A stretch of DNA of 33,392 nucleotides from Anabaena sp. FACHB-1237 (GTDB lineage Bacteria; Cyanobacteriota; Cyanobacteriia; Cyanobacteriales; Nostocaceae), in the NCBI RefSeq assembly GCF_014696225.1, contig NZ_JACJPV010000044.1:1-33392 (forward strand), read 5' to 3'. Below are positions 1 through 8,510 of the stretch, in pieces (within the stretch, counting starts at the first letter, position 1; every line of letters begins with the position of its first letter). The position numbers were made by a program, and so were the translations under genes. The notes beneath the pieces are model-generated. The model was not told where the DNA came from. It searched no databases and saw only the letters and a list, made by a program, of their open reading frames with translations.

Positions 1-1
1 C

Positions 2-88
2 AACTGGTATGAAGTACAGAGGAATCTGTTTACTTTAGTTGTACGTGAGCATATTTTTGCTAATCTTAATAGCGATCGCATGATCTAG
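2..88 (+). CDS. Possible 3' end of an unidentified gene cut by the window edge
   Basis: An open frame enters from the left edge and runs 28 codons to a TAG at 86-88. The residues (starting NWYEVQRN, ending NSDRMI) look protein-like and the frame contains a HIP1 octamer at 71-78. I do not recognise a family, and a frame of this length can occur by chance, so this is only a possible gene tail. Confidence 0.3.
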   Translation, partial: NWYEVQRNLFTLVVREHIFANLNSDRMI

Positions 89-114
89 AATACATAGATA
101 ATGTTTTTTGTCAA

Positions 115-128
115 TGCGTAAGTCCTAA
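115..128. repeat. Solo terminal repeat of a MITE-like element
   Basis: TGCGTAAGTCCTAA matches the terminal repeat seen at the ends of the small elements near 14729-14742, 19074 and 19223. No opposite end is recognisable in the 115 bases to the left, so this is either a remnant or an element truncated by the edge. Confidence 0.45.
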
Positions 129-166
129 ACACAACTTTATTTCTGACAATGAAAACGCCCTGGTTT

Positions 167-2353
167 TTAAAGGGGATCTAGGCGGATATCTGGATCAAAA
201 TAATCATAAATAAATGTTTTTCTCAGCAAAGCATCAGGGATAAATTCATCATACTTATTTATTTTTGGTGCTTCAATTCCTATAACTAAACATTCAGGAG
301 AAATATTTTGTTGAGATAAAGAAGTAATTTGTGAATGCACAGATTTAACCTTCTCCTTGGGTAATTTTAAAGTCAAATAATAGGGATTTAAACCTCCAAT
401 AGTAGTAATTTCTAAAGACTCTCGACAAAAATTATTAATTAATCTTTCCAAAGTACGATAACCCACAGTTCCCAACCAAGGGAAAATACAACATCTACCA
501 TCATCTAATAAAATAATATTCTCTTTATCCTTCTCTTTATCCAAACCATATTTTCTAACTAATTGACGTACAGTAGATAATCGAGATATAGCATTTTTTT
601 GTAAATAAGGATAATTGGCATCTTCTAATAAAATATCGCGCATTTTTCTTAAAATTTTACCATGAATATTACCAGCAGTACCACGCCAATAACTAGATTT
701 ATTATCATATATATCAGCTTTTGGATCCTGAACAATTTTCACTGAAATTACCTTTTTCTGCAAATCAACTTCTACAACTTGCCAATTTTTACCAGCTAAC
801 ATTAATTGACTTCCCACAGTGGGAGGAATAACCACACTACCAATTTCTGCTTTACCATGTTTAACTAAAAATTCTTGACTATCAGCAAAAACAGCATAGA
901 ATTGAAATTTTCTCACCACTTTTTCTCCAGCTAAACCTAAAATTAATTTACCAGTTTCGTTTTTCTGAATATGATTAATATTGATTAAATGACGCAATAA
1001 TAATAAATAATCATCCTGAGAAATGTTTTTAAAAGGTGCAAATTCTAACACTTGTTTAGCTAATTTTGCTGGAGAAATTTCCCCCATTGCTGTAATAATA
1101 CTCATGGTTTGATGATAAAGTAAACTAAAAGGATATTGAATAGGATTAATTGGTTCAATCCATTTTTCTTCTAAATAAAGTTGAATAATCGCAATACATT
1201 GTAAAAATTGCCAAGGAATTTGATCAGGTAATAAACCATGATTTGACAATGGATTTTCTGCACAAATAAACCGCATATCCGCAGTTTCTCCTCTTCTTCC
1301 ACTGCGGCCTAATCTTTGTAAAAAACTACTGACAGATAAAGGAGATTCTAATTGAATTACTCTTTCTAATTCTCCAATATCTATCCCTAATTCTAAGGTT
1401 AAAGTAGCAGCAGTTACTGCAGGTTTATCTGGTTGACGCATTGCGGTTTCTGCTATTTGTCTTAAACTTGCAGAAATACTACCATGATGCACATGATAAA
1501 TATCAGGAAAACTCTGTTTTTTGGCAATATTACGTAAAGCAGTGATGATAGATTCTGTTTGAGTTCTATTATTAGCAAATATCAACGATTTACAAGATTT
1601 AGTTAAGTTAAAAATAGATTGATAATATGGTGAATTATGATCATATTTATCATCAAAAAAATGTTCTAAAGCTAGTTTAATTTGTCTTTTTTCTGTGTCT
1701 ATTTGGGGAGTAACTACAGGTTTATTTGTTCCTGCACTTAACCATTTTTCTGCTAATGAATAATCTCCTAATGTAGCTGATAAACCAATTCTCCGAGGAG
1801 TAATTTTTGTCAAATATTCTAATCTTTGTAATTGACAAATAATTTGATCTCCACGTTGTGAACCCATAAAAGCGTGAATTTCGTCAATAATAATAAATTG
1901 TAAATTGCCAAATAATCTAGGAATTTCTTGATATTTATTAATTAGTAAACTTTCTAAAGATTCTGGTGTTATTTGCAGAATACCTTGAGGATTTTTTAAA
2001 ACTTGATTTTTGCGATTTTGACTAACATCTCCATGCCAATGGTATACAGGAATTTGCGATAATTTGAGTAAGTTAGTTAATCGTGCAAATTGATCATTAA
2101 TTAAGGCTTTAATTGGTCCAATATATAATACTCCGATAGTATTAACGGGTTGTTGATGTAATAAAGTTAAAACTGGTAAAAATGCAGCTTCAGTTTTTCC
2201 AGCAGCAGTGGTAGCAGCAATTAATAAATGGGCATCTGTTTCTAAGATTACCTGACAAGCAGCAATTTGTGCAGGTCTTAATTGTGTCCAATTTTGTTGA
2301 TAAATGTATTCTTGAATAAAAGGTGCAAGTTGGGAAAATGTATTTTTATTCAT
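167..2353 (-). CDS. Lhr-like superfamily II DEAD/DEAH helicase (BrxHI-like)
   Basis: A 728-residue ATP-dependent nucleic-acid helicase. Visible motifs are a Q-motif-like RPAQ near residues 26-29, Walker A ATTAAGKT (47-54), DEIH (157-160), SAT (192-194), and motif VI with QRLGRSGRRG (346-355). The two RecA-like domains fill about the first 370 residues. A roughly 350-residue C-terminal extension follows, as in Lhr-like helicases. It is the last gene of a minus-strand cluster, 100 bp downstream of a DUF2791 ATPase. In type 2 BREX loci the Lhr-like helicase BrxHI is paired with the DUF2791 ATPase BrxD, and this gene pair has the same architecture. No methyltransferase or PglZ is nearby, so assignment to BREX proper is not supported. 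The helicase call is firm; a defence or DNA-processing role is inferred from context. Confidence 0.88.
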   Translation of the reverse strand: MNKNTFSQLAPFIQEYIYQQNWTQLRPAQIAACQVILETDAHLLIAATTAAGKTEAAFLPVLTLLHQQPVNTIGVLYIGPIKALINDQFARLTNLLKLSQIPVYHWHGDVSQNRKNQVLKNPQGILQITPESLESLLINKYQEIPRLFGNLQFIIIDEIHAFMGSQRGDQIICQLQRLEYLTKITPRRIGLSATLGDYSLAEKWLSAGTNKPVVTPQIDTEKRQIKLALEHFFDDKYDHNSPYYQSIFNLTKSCKSLIFANNRTQTESIITALRNIAKKQSFPDIYHVHHGSISASLRQIAETAMRQPDKPAVTAATLTLELGIDIGELERVIQLESPLSVSSFLQRLGRSGRRGETADMRFICAENPLSNHGLLPDQIPWQFLQCIAIIQLYLEEKWIEPINPIQYPFSLLYHQTMSIITAMGEISPAKLAKQVLEFAPFKNISQDDYLLLLRHLININHIQKNETGKLILGLAGEKVVRKFQFYAVFADSQEFLVKHGKAEIGSVVIPPTVGSQLMLAGKNWQVVEVDLQKKVISVKIVQDPKADIYDNKSSYWRGTAGNIHGKILRKMRDILLEDANYPYLQKNAISRLSTVRQLVRKYGLDKEKDKENIILLDDGRCCIFPWLGTVGYRTLERLINNFCRESLEITTIGGLNPYYLTLKLPKEKVKSVHSQITSLSQQNISPECLVIGIEAPKINKYDEFIPDALLRKTFIYDYFDPDIRLDPL

Positions 2354-2408
2354 ACTATTTTTGAGGTAATATTTAGCAATTACGAAAAATTAATCTAGTA
2401 CAGAATTA

Positions 2409-2437
2409 AGATCCCCGACTTAAGAAGTTGGGGATCT
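2409..2437. repeat. Palindromic hairpin repeat (copy 1)
   Basis: A short copy of the intergenic palindrome family: AGATCCCCGACTT paired with AAGTTGGGGATCT across a minimal loop. It lies in the 100-bp spacer between the helicase and DUF2791 genes, which read in the same direction. Confidence 0.75.
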
Positions 2438-2453
2438 GACTACAACTATGAGG

Positions 2454-3782
2454 TTAAACTGTAAATTCAGCAACATCATCTTCATCTAAATCATCATCTT
2501 TACCTACTAATGTTGGCTGAAATTTCTCACTATGAATTAATTCAGAAAATGTAATTTGCGGATTTTGATAAATTACGTTTAAAACACTCATAAAATCTCG
2601 TACTATTTCCCCAGGAGTTAATAAAGCATCTGCCCCTAAGCGGTTAACTATCTCTTTCACAAATTCCTGTAAATCACTGTTCTTTAATGTTTGTTGATAA
2701 CCAAAATTTACTGCATGAATTTCTGTTAATTTTTGCAATAATACAAGTATTGCGTTTTGACTTAAAGGATGTAATCTCATTACTGGACTCATGTATTCTT
2801 CAATGTTGGTTTGATTGGTAAAACGACTTTCTTTTGTGCGTCTTCTCCATGCAGGATCGGCAAATAATCCCCTATTTGGATCTTCTAAAAACTGGGTTGT
2901 ACCACCAATGAAAATACCTAGATTTTCAGCTTTACACTGCATGGTATCATTAAACATTCCTAATAAGCGATTATAATTTTTCTCTCTGGTAATGCTAGGG
3001 GATATTTGATATAAATTTATGGCTTCATCTAAGAAAATTAATAATCCTTTATAACCTATTTCCGCAATAAATTTAGCTAGTAATTTAATATAATCATACC
3101 AACTTTCATCATCTATAATTACTCGCACCCCTAAAGCGGTTTTTGCTTCGGTTTTGGTATTAAATTCGCCACGCAACCAGCGTAAAGAAGAATTTTTTAA
3201 GTTATCATCATCTAAACGATAACCACGCCAATAAGCAATAATTACTGTGCCAAAATCAAAGCCATGTACTAAATCTTCTACATAAGTAATTACTTCTCTA
3301 ATTTTGCTTTCTACTTGATCATCAAAGGTTTCATCATGGGGACGTAAACCGGTTTCTTTAGCCACTTCTTGTTGAATTTTATTAATCCAACCTTCTAAAA
3401 TGGAAATTAAAGCACCTCCATCTGGACGGGTTTTTGTGGATAATCTGATCATTAATTCTCGATAGGTTGCCAACCCTTCGTTATGACTTCCTGCAAGTCG
3501 TCTTTGTGCAGATAAGTCAGCATCAGCTACTATAAATCCTTGTTCTATTGCCCGGTTACGCAACATTTGTAAGATGAAGCTTTTACCTGATCCATAGTTA
3601 CCAATTATAAATCTAAAAGCGGCTATACCTTCGGATATATCTTGGATGTTTTTTAATAAACTTTGTATTTCTTTTTCTCTACCAACTGCTATATGTTCAA
3701 GTCCAATTCTGGGAACTACTCCTGCACTTAATGAGTTAATAATGGTTGTAGATACTTTTTTACTGATCTTTTGATTTGTCAT
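2454..3782 (-). CDS. DUF2791 P-loop ATPase (BREX BrxD-like)
   Basis: A 442-residue ATP-binding protein. Walker A is GNYGSGKS (61-68) and Walker B is GLLIFLDEA (residues 246-254, acidic pair D252/E253). The N-terminal element IGLEHIAVGREKEI and the RLAGSHNEG segment are typical of the DUF2791 family, which includes BREX BrxD and PglY/BrxC-like ATPases. Its length is normal for BrxD, a small ATPase found with the BrxHI helicase. It sits between the TerB-C coiled-coil gene upstream and the helicase downstream, separated from each by a spacer of less than 105 bp that contains a palindromic repeat. Family assignment is strong. Function (ATP-dependent loading or remodelling on DNA with the helicase) is inferred. 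Confidence 0.85.
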   Translation of the reverse strand: MTNQKISKKVSTTIINSLSAGVVPRIGLEHIAVGREKEIQSLLKNIQDISEGIAAFRFIIGNYGSGKSFILQMLRNRAIEQGFIVADADLSAQRRLAGSHNEGLATYRELMIRLSTKTRPDGGALISILEGWINKIQQEVAKETGLRPHDETFDDQVESKIREVITYVEDLVHGFDFGTVIIAYWRGYRLDDDNLKNSSLRWLRGEFNTKTEAKTALGVRVIIDDESWYDYIKLLAKFIAEIGYKGLLIFLDEAINLYQISPSITREKNYNRLLGMFNDTMQCKAENLGIFIGGTTQFLEDPNRGLFADPAWRRRTKESRFTNQTNIEEYMSPVMRLHPLSQNAILVLLQKLTEIHAVNFGYQQTLKNSDLQEFVKEIVNRLGADALLTPGEIVRDFMSVLNVIYQNPQITFSELIHSEKFQPTLVGKDDDLDEDDVAEFTV

Positions 3783-3817
3783 ATATTTTTATCCTTATTT
3801 TGTGTTTATATTATTCA

Positions 3818-3849
3818 GGTCCCCGACTTCTTAAAGAAGTCGGGGATCT
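3818..3849. repeat. Palindromic hairpin repeat (copy 2)
   Basis: A near-perfect palindrome with arms GTCCCCGACTTCTT and AAGAAGTCGGGGAT, in the spacer between the DUF2791 and TerB-C genes. It could act as an attenuator within this operon, but it belongs to a dispersed repeat family. Confidence 0.8.
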
Positions 3850-3856
3850 CTGAACT

Positions 3857-5200
3857 TTATATCATTTTTTGTACCTTTAATAAATATTCACTACTTATTT
3901 TCGGTATTTCGTTATTTATTTCAATAATTATTTCTCCCAGGGTATTATGGGCTATTTCATTAATATCATCTATTAGTAGGTTGGGCATGGTAATATTTTT
4001 CTCGGCAATTTTTTTAATGGTAGTTTGGGGATTTTGTTCTGTGGCTATTGCTGTTAATATTACTATGTGATCTTGAGAGATTTTTCCTAGGAAGTTCTGC
4101 CATTCTATACCTAGATGATCACTATGATTTGCTAATTCATTATCTTGATCATAGGTTTCTAATATTTCGTCAAAGGGAAATAGTCCTAAGTTTTCTTCTT
4201 CTATGTTTTCTTTTGTGATATCTGAGGCGATCGCTGATGTTATGGTAACTGCATGATCTATGGTTTCTAGGGTTTCTATTTGTTGCAATAATTCCCATAT
4301 TTGATTTTGCAATAAATCATGTTCTGTGCGTAAGATGGAAACTTGATTTTGCAGTTGATTAATTTCTACTTGTTTATCTATAGCTTGATTTTGTAAGTTA
4401 CTTAAACTTTGTTCTAGGTTTTTATGAGTTTTATTAGTATCTAAAAGTAATTCTTTTTGGTGTCCTACTTCTAATTCCAATTTTTGATTTTCTAATCTTA
4501 ATTCATAAAGTTTTTCTTCTAATTGTGGTTTTATTCTTTCTAATAGGGTAACATCAACTTCTAATTTTTCCTTTTCTGGTTTTAATATCTCAATTTGTGT
4601 TTGTATTTGACTTAGTTCTGTACGACAAACATTATAATTCATCTCGATGCGACGTTTTTCGGCAATGAGATTATTATAACTATTAGTAAGTTCAGAATTA
4701 CTTTTTTCTAGATTATGAAATTCATTAGTTAGGCTATTAACTTCTAATTCTATCTTTTTTTTGTGGGCTGCATAATTTCCTATATCTCGATGTAGTCTAT
4801 CTCTTTGACTCCGACATTGAGTAATTTTATTTTCTAATTTTTGGGTTTCACTATATAGCACTGTTTGATATTCTTCCAGTTGTTTAACTTCTCGAAAAAT
4901 GCGATATTTTAACCCTTCTAAATCTCTAATATGTTTGTGTAATGAACCAATGATTTTTAGTTCATTATTCCGCCGACGTTTATCTACAAAAAATGCTGAT
5001 GAATAGGTAGCTAAAACTGTAATTATAGCTGTAAAAAACGCTTTAGAAAAATCCCAGTTTGGGATTAAACTCAAACCAAAACTGGTGCTAAAGGCAGCTA
5101 TTCCTAACAGAAATTGATAGTTCACACTACTGCTAGGATTTCTTTGAGGTTTGATTTTAACTAGTTGACTAGAGTTAGAGTTATTAGTGATTAATGTCAT
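3857..5200 (-). CDS. Membrane-anchored coiled-coil protein with C-terminal TerB-C-like domain
   Basis: 447 residues in three parts. Residues about 28-47 and 53-72 are two hydrophobic segments forming a membrane hairpin, followed by a basic DKRRR stop. Residues about 85-312 are a long, heptad-rich, Glu/Lys/Gln/Leu coiled coil. Residues about 365-447 form a compact domain (EWQNFLGKIS, then PNLLIDDINEIA and LGEIIIE) that resembles the TerB-C domain of tellurite-resistance-associated proteins. TerB-C domains are known from Ter-linked stress and DNA-processing neighbourhoods, some with DUF2791 ATPases and helicases. No TerB-N domain is present here. The 3' end of the DUF815 ATPase gene overlaps its start by 17 bp, so the two are probably co-translated. 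I infer a membrane scaffold that brings the two downstream ATPases to the inner membrane. Confidence 0.75.
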   Translation of the reverse strand: MTLITNNSNSSQLVKIKPQRNPSSSVNYQFLLGIAAFSTSFGLSLIPNWDFSKAFFTAIITVLATYSSAFFVDKRRRNNELKIIGSLHKHIRDLEGLKYRIFREVKQLEEYQTVLYSETQKLENKITQCRSQRDRLHRDIGNYAAHKKKIELEVNSLTNEFHNLEKSNSELTNSYNNLIAEKRRIEMNYNVCRTELSQIQTQIEILKPEKEKLEVDVTLLERIKPQLEEKLYELRLENQKLELEVGHQKELLLDTNKTHKNLEQSLSNLQNQAIDKQVEINQLQNQVSILRTEHDLLQNQIWELLQQIETLETIDHAVTITSAIASDITKENIEEENLGLFPFDEILETYDQDNELANHSDHLGIEWQNFLGKISQDHIVILTAIATEQNPQTTIKKIAEKNITMPNLLIDDINEIAHNTLGEIIIEINNEIPKISSEYLLKVQKMI

Positions 5201-6512
5201 TATTCCTCACATTTTTTGATAAGACTAGATCGGCTTTGAGGAAGTCAATAAATTGTCTTGCAGTTCTACCAGAACGTCCATTGTGACGAGTTGCCCATTG
5301 TAACGCTTGGTATTCTAATTCATCGCTAGGAATATTGATTTCTGCTGCGTTTGCTAGGTGCTTAACAATTTGTAAATAGGTTGGTTGATCTGCGGCTGCA
5401 AAGGTCAGAGTCAGTCCAAAGCGATCGCTAAATGATAGCTTTTCTTGCATTGTATCCCATCCATGAACTTCCTCATGGTCTTTAGGTGTCGGTCTATCTT
5501 CAAAATACTCCCGGATCAGATGACGACGGTTTGAAGTAGCATATACAACCATATTATCTGGTTTTGCTGTTAAGTTACCCTCTAATACTACTTTCATGGC
5601 TTTAAAATTATCATCATCTTCTTCAAAGGAAAGATCATCAACAAAAATAATAAATTTCTGAGGTACTCCTCGCAATTGCTGAATAATTTGCGGTAAATCA
5701 CGTAATTCAGACTTGGCTATTTCAATTAATCGCAGTTGTTTATGACCATACTGATTTATCAGAGATTTAACTAATGAAGATTTCCCCGATCCCCTACTTC
5801 CATACAGTAATACGTGCAGTGCTTTTTCTCCTGCTAGTAAAAACTCGGTATTTTTTACTAAAGCCTGTTTTTGCCATTCATAACCAACTAATGTATCTAT
5901 TTTAACTAGATCAATATCATCTATGCCTAATAATTTTCCTTTTTGCCACATAAAAGCTAGATATTTAGCAAATAAACCTGTTCCATGTTTGTGATAATAA
6001 GCCGCTAAATTTTCTACAGCATCTCCCCAATTGTCCAAATTGGCAATAAATGTGATGAAATTCTCTTGTTTTGACTCTTGATACCAAACTACGGGGGATA
6101 CTGGTAAATGTGCCGCATTTTGTACCCATTCACTCAAAACAGCACTATTACATTCATACAGACTTTGTAATATTTGCAAATCATGACGCGCTGCTGCTAC
6201 TAACGCAGGAGGTAATTGACTAAATTCCTGTTTTTGTGCCAATTTTGTCAAGGGATTATCTGCCCAAAGAATTTGTTGAATGAGAAATTGTTCCCAATTT
6301 TGACCAGTGATAGCTAAAGATTGAAAATAAAGACCATAGGCCTGCAAACAGTCACGTCCATCGGCATCCGCATAACGAATAGTTTGCAAAAGATGAAGAA
6401 AAGACCTACCCACATCATTTTCTAACACGGATTGATATAGTAGAAGAGAGGCTGCTTGACGCTGGAAAAACTGCACTTTGGCATAGGATGAGGTGTGCGT
6501 GGTAAACATCAT
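5184..6512 (-). CDS. DUF815-family AAA+ ATPase
   Basis: 442 residues. The C-terminal half is an AAA+ module with Walker A GSRGSGKS (238-245), Walker B FIIFVDDLSF (D292/D293), a sensor-like ATSNRR (325-330), and the DRFGL segment typical of DUF815 proteins. The N-terminal 200 residues are helical and lack a recognised enzymatic motif, as is usual for DUF815 proteins, whose biochemical role is unknown. It is the first gene of the minus-strand cluster, and its 3' end overlaps the start of the TerB-C coiled-coil gene by 17 bp. The start has two consecutive ATG codons (6512 and 6509); either could be used. DUF815 genes also occur alone in many bacteria, so its membership of the downstream system rests on the overlap. 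Confidence 0.85.
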   Translation of the reverse strand: MMFTTHTSSYAKVQFFQRQAASLLLYQSVLENDVGRSFLHLLQTIRYADADGRDCLQAYGLYFQSLAITGQNWEQFLIQQILWADNPLTKLAQKQEFSQLPPALVAAARHDLQILQSLYECNSAVLSEWVQNAAHLPVSPVVWYQESKQENFITFIANLDNWGDAVENLAAYYHKHGTGLFAKYLAFMWQKGKLLGIDDIDLVKIDTLVGYEWQKQALVKNTEFLLAGEKALHVLLYGSRGSGKSSLVKSLINQYGHKQLRLIEIAKSELRDLPQIIQQLRGVPQKFIIFVDDLSFEEDDDNFKAMKVVLEGNLTAKPDNMVVYATSNRRHLIREYFEDRPTPKDHEEVHGWDTMQEKLSFSDRFGLTLTFAAADQPTYLQIVKHLANAAEINIPSDELEYQALQWATRHNGRSGRTARQFIDFLKADLVLSKNVRNNDINH

Positions 6513-7184
6513 ATACGGTGGAAAAGATGAATGTAGCTATTGCTATCTTAAATTAGAAAAGTGTTGCTGATGATCGTGGATTTATACTGATATTTCTTAA
6601 TACTAATTATTGATTACTGTACAGTATATTACATCTCATCCTAGGGTGGGTCAGATATCAAAAATTTGTTTATTTGCCGGCATATAGGCTGACGCACCCT
6701 ACAACTACTACAACTACAGATAAATAAATTAATAACAATAAAGTTATACCACAAGTAGGTTTGCAGGTTATTTCAGTATGATATTGTAACTAATAGTTGA
6801 CCATTGGGAGATGATTATTGATAGCTGTTGTAAAAAAGAAAGATATTATAAGTAGTTGCCATAAGTAGCATTTTTCGTGCTTAATATTTATACTTAATCC
6901 TTGTCAAGATATTTGTGCCAATGGTCATATTTTCATTTTGGGTAGAAAGCTATACTATAGATAATGTAAAGTAAATGTTAAAATTATGTAGTTTGACTCT
7001 GAGGTTTTTCAGTAAAAAAAAAGTAGATATTGCCATTTTGGCAGGTATTTATGACACAAATGAGATATTAGTAGATATTAGGAAAGGTGAGGTAAAATTT
7101 TGACTATGCACCAGAACCTGGTAAAGTTATCTTAATCGTCCAGTGAGTAGCTGTTAGTTAAATTCAATTCATAGGAAATAATGT
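6513..7184. other. Divergent intergenic region (672 bp)
   Basis: Spacer between two divergently read operons: the DUF815 cluster leaving leftwards and the kinase/HopA1 pair leaving rightwards. It must hold both promoters, but I cannot name convincing -35/-10 boxes in such AT-rich DNA. It carries an inverted-repeat core (6642-6701). I searched it for a short precursor-peptide ORF to serve the HopA1 pair and saw none with a good ribosome binding site and a Ser/Thr/Cys-rich tail. Confidence 0.6.
6642..6701. mobile_element. Short inverted-repeat element with GGGTGCGTCAG-type ends
   Basis: TAGGGTGGGTCAG (6642-6654) faces CTGACGCACCCTA (6689-6701) across 34 bases. The right arm is identical to part of the larger elements at 14755-14903 and 29123-29269 and to the element at 30006-30069, so it is a related miniature or solo core. 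Confidence 0.6.
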
Positions 7185-8468
7185 ATGTTGTTATTACTAT
7201 CTTCTCAAAATGTTATCCAGTATTTGCAAAAGTCAGGACTGTGTAGCCTAGAAGATCAAGCTGTCTATAAATCTATGTTGCCAGAAACCCAGGGTAAAAA
7301 TCGCAATTTATTGGTGAACTTGGCAGGGGATAGCGCAAGTGCTGACTTGTCAATTCGCCAACTTTTGGTAAAACAAGAACAGCAAAATTCTAATATATAT
7401 AATTGCCAGGAATTTTTTAATGAATGGTTGTTTAATCAGTTATTACAACAATTTCCAGAACTTGGTAATATAGGAGAAATTACCTCTTCATTAATTCACT
7501 TTGATCCAGAAAACTCTATCTTGGTGCGTAAGTACCTAAGTGAATATATTGAATTAAATAAATTTTACCAACACAGTAGTATTTTTGGTAACGTTTTTGA
7601 CTCAGAAATAGCGATCGCTATTGGTACTACGTTAGCGGAATTACACCGTACTACATTTAATCAAAAAGAATACCGTGATTTTATGTCCACTGCACCCCAG
7701 GGACAGTACCGCTATAATTTTTACAATCCAGCACAGGGTATAGAAATAATCACACCTGATACTTTTAGTATCATACCCACAGAAGGGTGGCAATTTTATC
7801 TGGAGTATCAGCAAAATGAAAGAATAGAATCAGCGATCGCCGATTTATCATATCAGTGGAAACCATGTTGTTTAACCCATAACGATTTACACTTAAGTAA
7901 TATTTTAATTCATTCTCGATGGCAACAACTAGATAATTGCTTAATTAAAATAATTGACTGGGAAGGTTGCGCTTGGGGCGATCCAGCCTATGATTTAGGA
8001 ACATTATTAGCCAGTTACTTACATATTTGGCTCAGTAGTTTAGTAGTAGATATTACCTTAGATATCGGAGAATCCTTAGAATTAGCTATTATTCCCTTAG
8101 AGACGATTCAGCCAACAATAATCGCTTTAATTCGCGCTTACTTAGAAACATTCCCCAATATATTAGAAGAAAGACGGGACTTGATGCTACACATTATTCA
8201 ATTTACAGGATTAGCATTAATTCACAGAATTAATCATAGTATTACCCAGCAAAAATACTTTGACAATACCCATTTAGCCATGCTAGAAATAGCGAAAAAC
8301 CTATTAACAATACCAGAGAAATCAATATTAAATATATTTGGTATTTCAGCAACAGAAATATTGCAACCCATCACTAATTTACATAGTTTAGAAAAACTAC
8401 CACAGATCCATAAAAAAGCGCAATTAATCCCAATTTTCCCTCAAAAAACCCGCCTTCGTGGTTGTTAG
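7185..8468 (+). CDS. Aminoglycoside-phosphotransferase-fold kinase paired with HopA1
   Basis: 427 residues with the APH/choline-kinase catalytic signature: HNDLHLSNIL (H232, catalytic D234, N239), then IIDWEG (metal-binding D258) and WGDPAYDLGTLLAS. The N-terminal 60 residues and last 70 are less conserved. The ATG at 7185 is preceded by AGGAAA at a suitable distance. The substrate cannot be read from sequence. The HopA1-family gene follows after 42 bp on the same strand. In class V lanthipeptide clusters (lexapeptide, cacaoidin type), a separate APH-like kinase phosphorylates Ser/Thr of a precursor and a HopA1-like protein eliminates phosphate. A role of that kind is plausible but inferred; an antibiotic or small-metabolite kinase is the alternative. 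Confidence 0.8.
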   Translation: MLLLLSSQNVIQYLQKSGLCSLEDQAVYKSMLPETQGKNRNLLVNLAGDSASADLSIRQLLVKQEQQNSNIYNCQEFFNEWLFNQLLQQFPELGNIGEITSSLIHFDPENSILVRKYLSEYIELNKFYQHSSIFGNVFDSEIAIAIGTTLAELHRTTFNQKEYRDFMSTAPQGQYRYNFYNPAQGIEIITPDTFSIIPTEGWQFYLEYQQNERIESAIADLSYQWKPCCLTHNDLHLSNILIHSRWQQLDNCLIKIIDWEGCAWGDPAYDLGTLLASYLHIWLSSLVVDITLDIGESLELAIIPLETIQPTIIALIRAYLETFPNILEERRDLMLHIIQFTGLALIHRINHSITQQKYFDNTHLAMLEIAKNLLTIPEKSILNIFGISATEILQPITNLHSLEKLPQIHKKAQLIPIFPQKTRLRGC

Positions 8469-8510
8469 ACTTTGCATATTTAGTATTAGTAATTTTCCAC
8501 AGGTCAGATA

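Noticed and set aside
167..3782. Complete BREX system
   Set aside because: Only the BrxD-like and BrxHI-like genes are present. No PglX methylase, PglZ, PglW or BrxL is visible.
3771..4070. Plus-strand 99-codon frame with hydrophobic product
   Set aside because: It lies opposite the TerB-C gene and its hairpin spacer. The product is a reverse-strand shadow of a Leu/Ile-rich coding region.
6513..7184. Lanthipeptide precursor gene upstream of the kinase/HopA1 pair
   Set aside because: Short frames exist, for example from an ATG at 7181, but none has a leader-like region, a Ser/Thr/Cys-rich core and a ribosome binding site.
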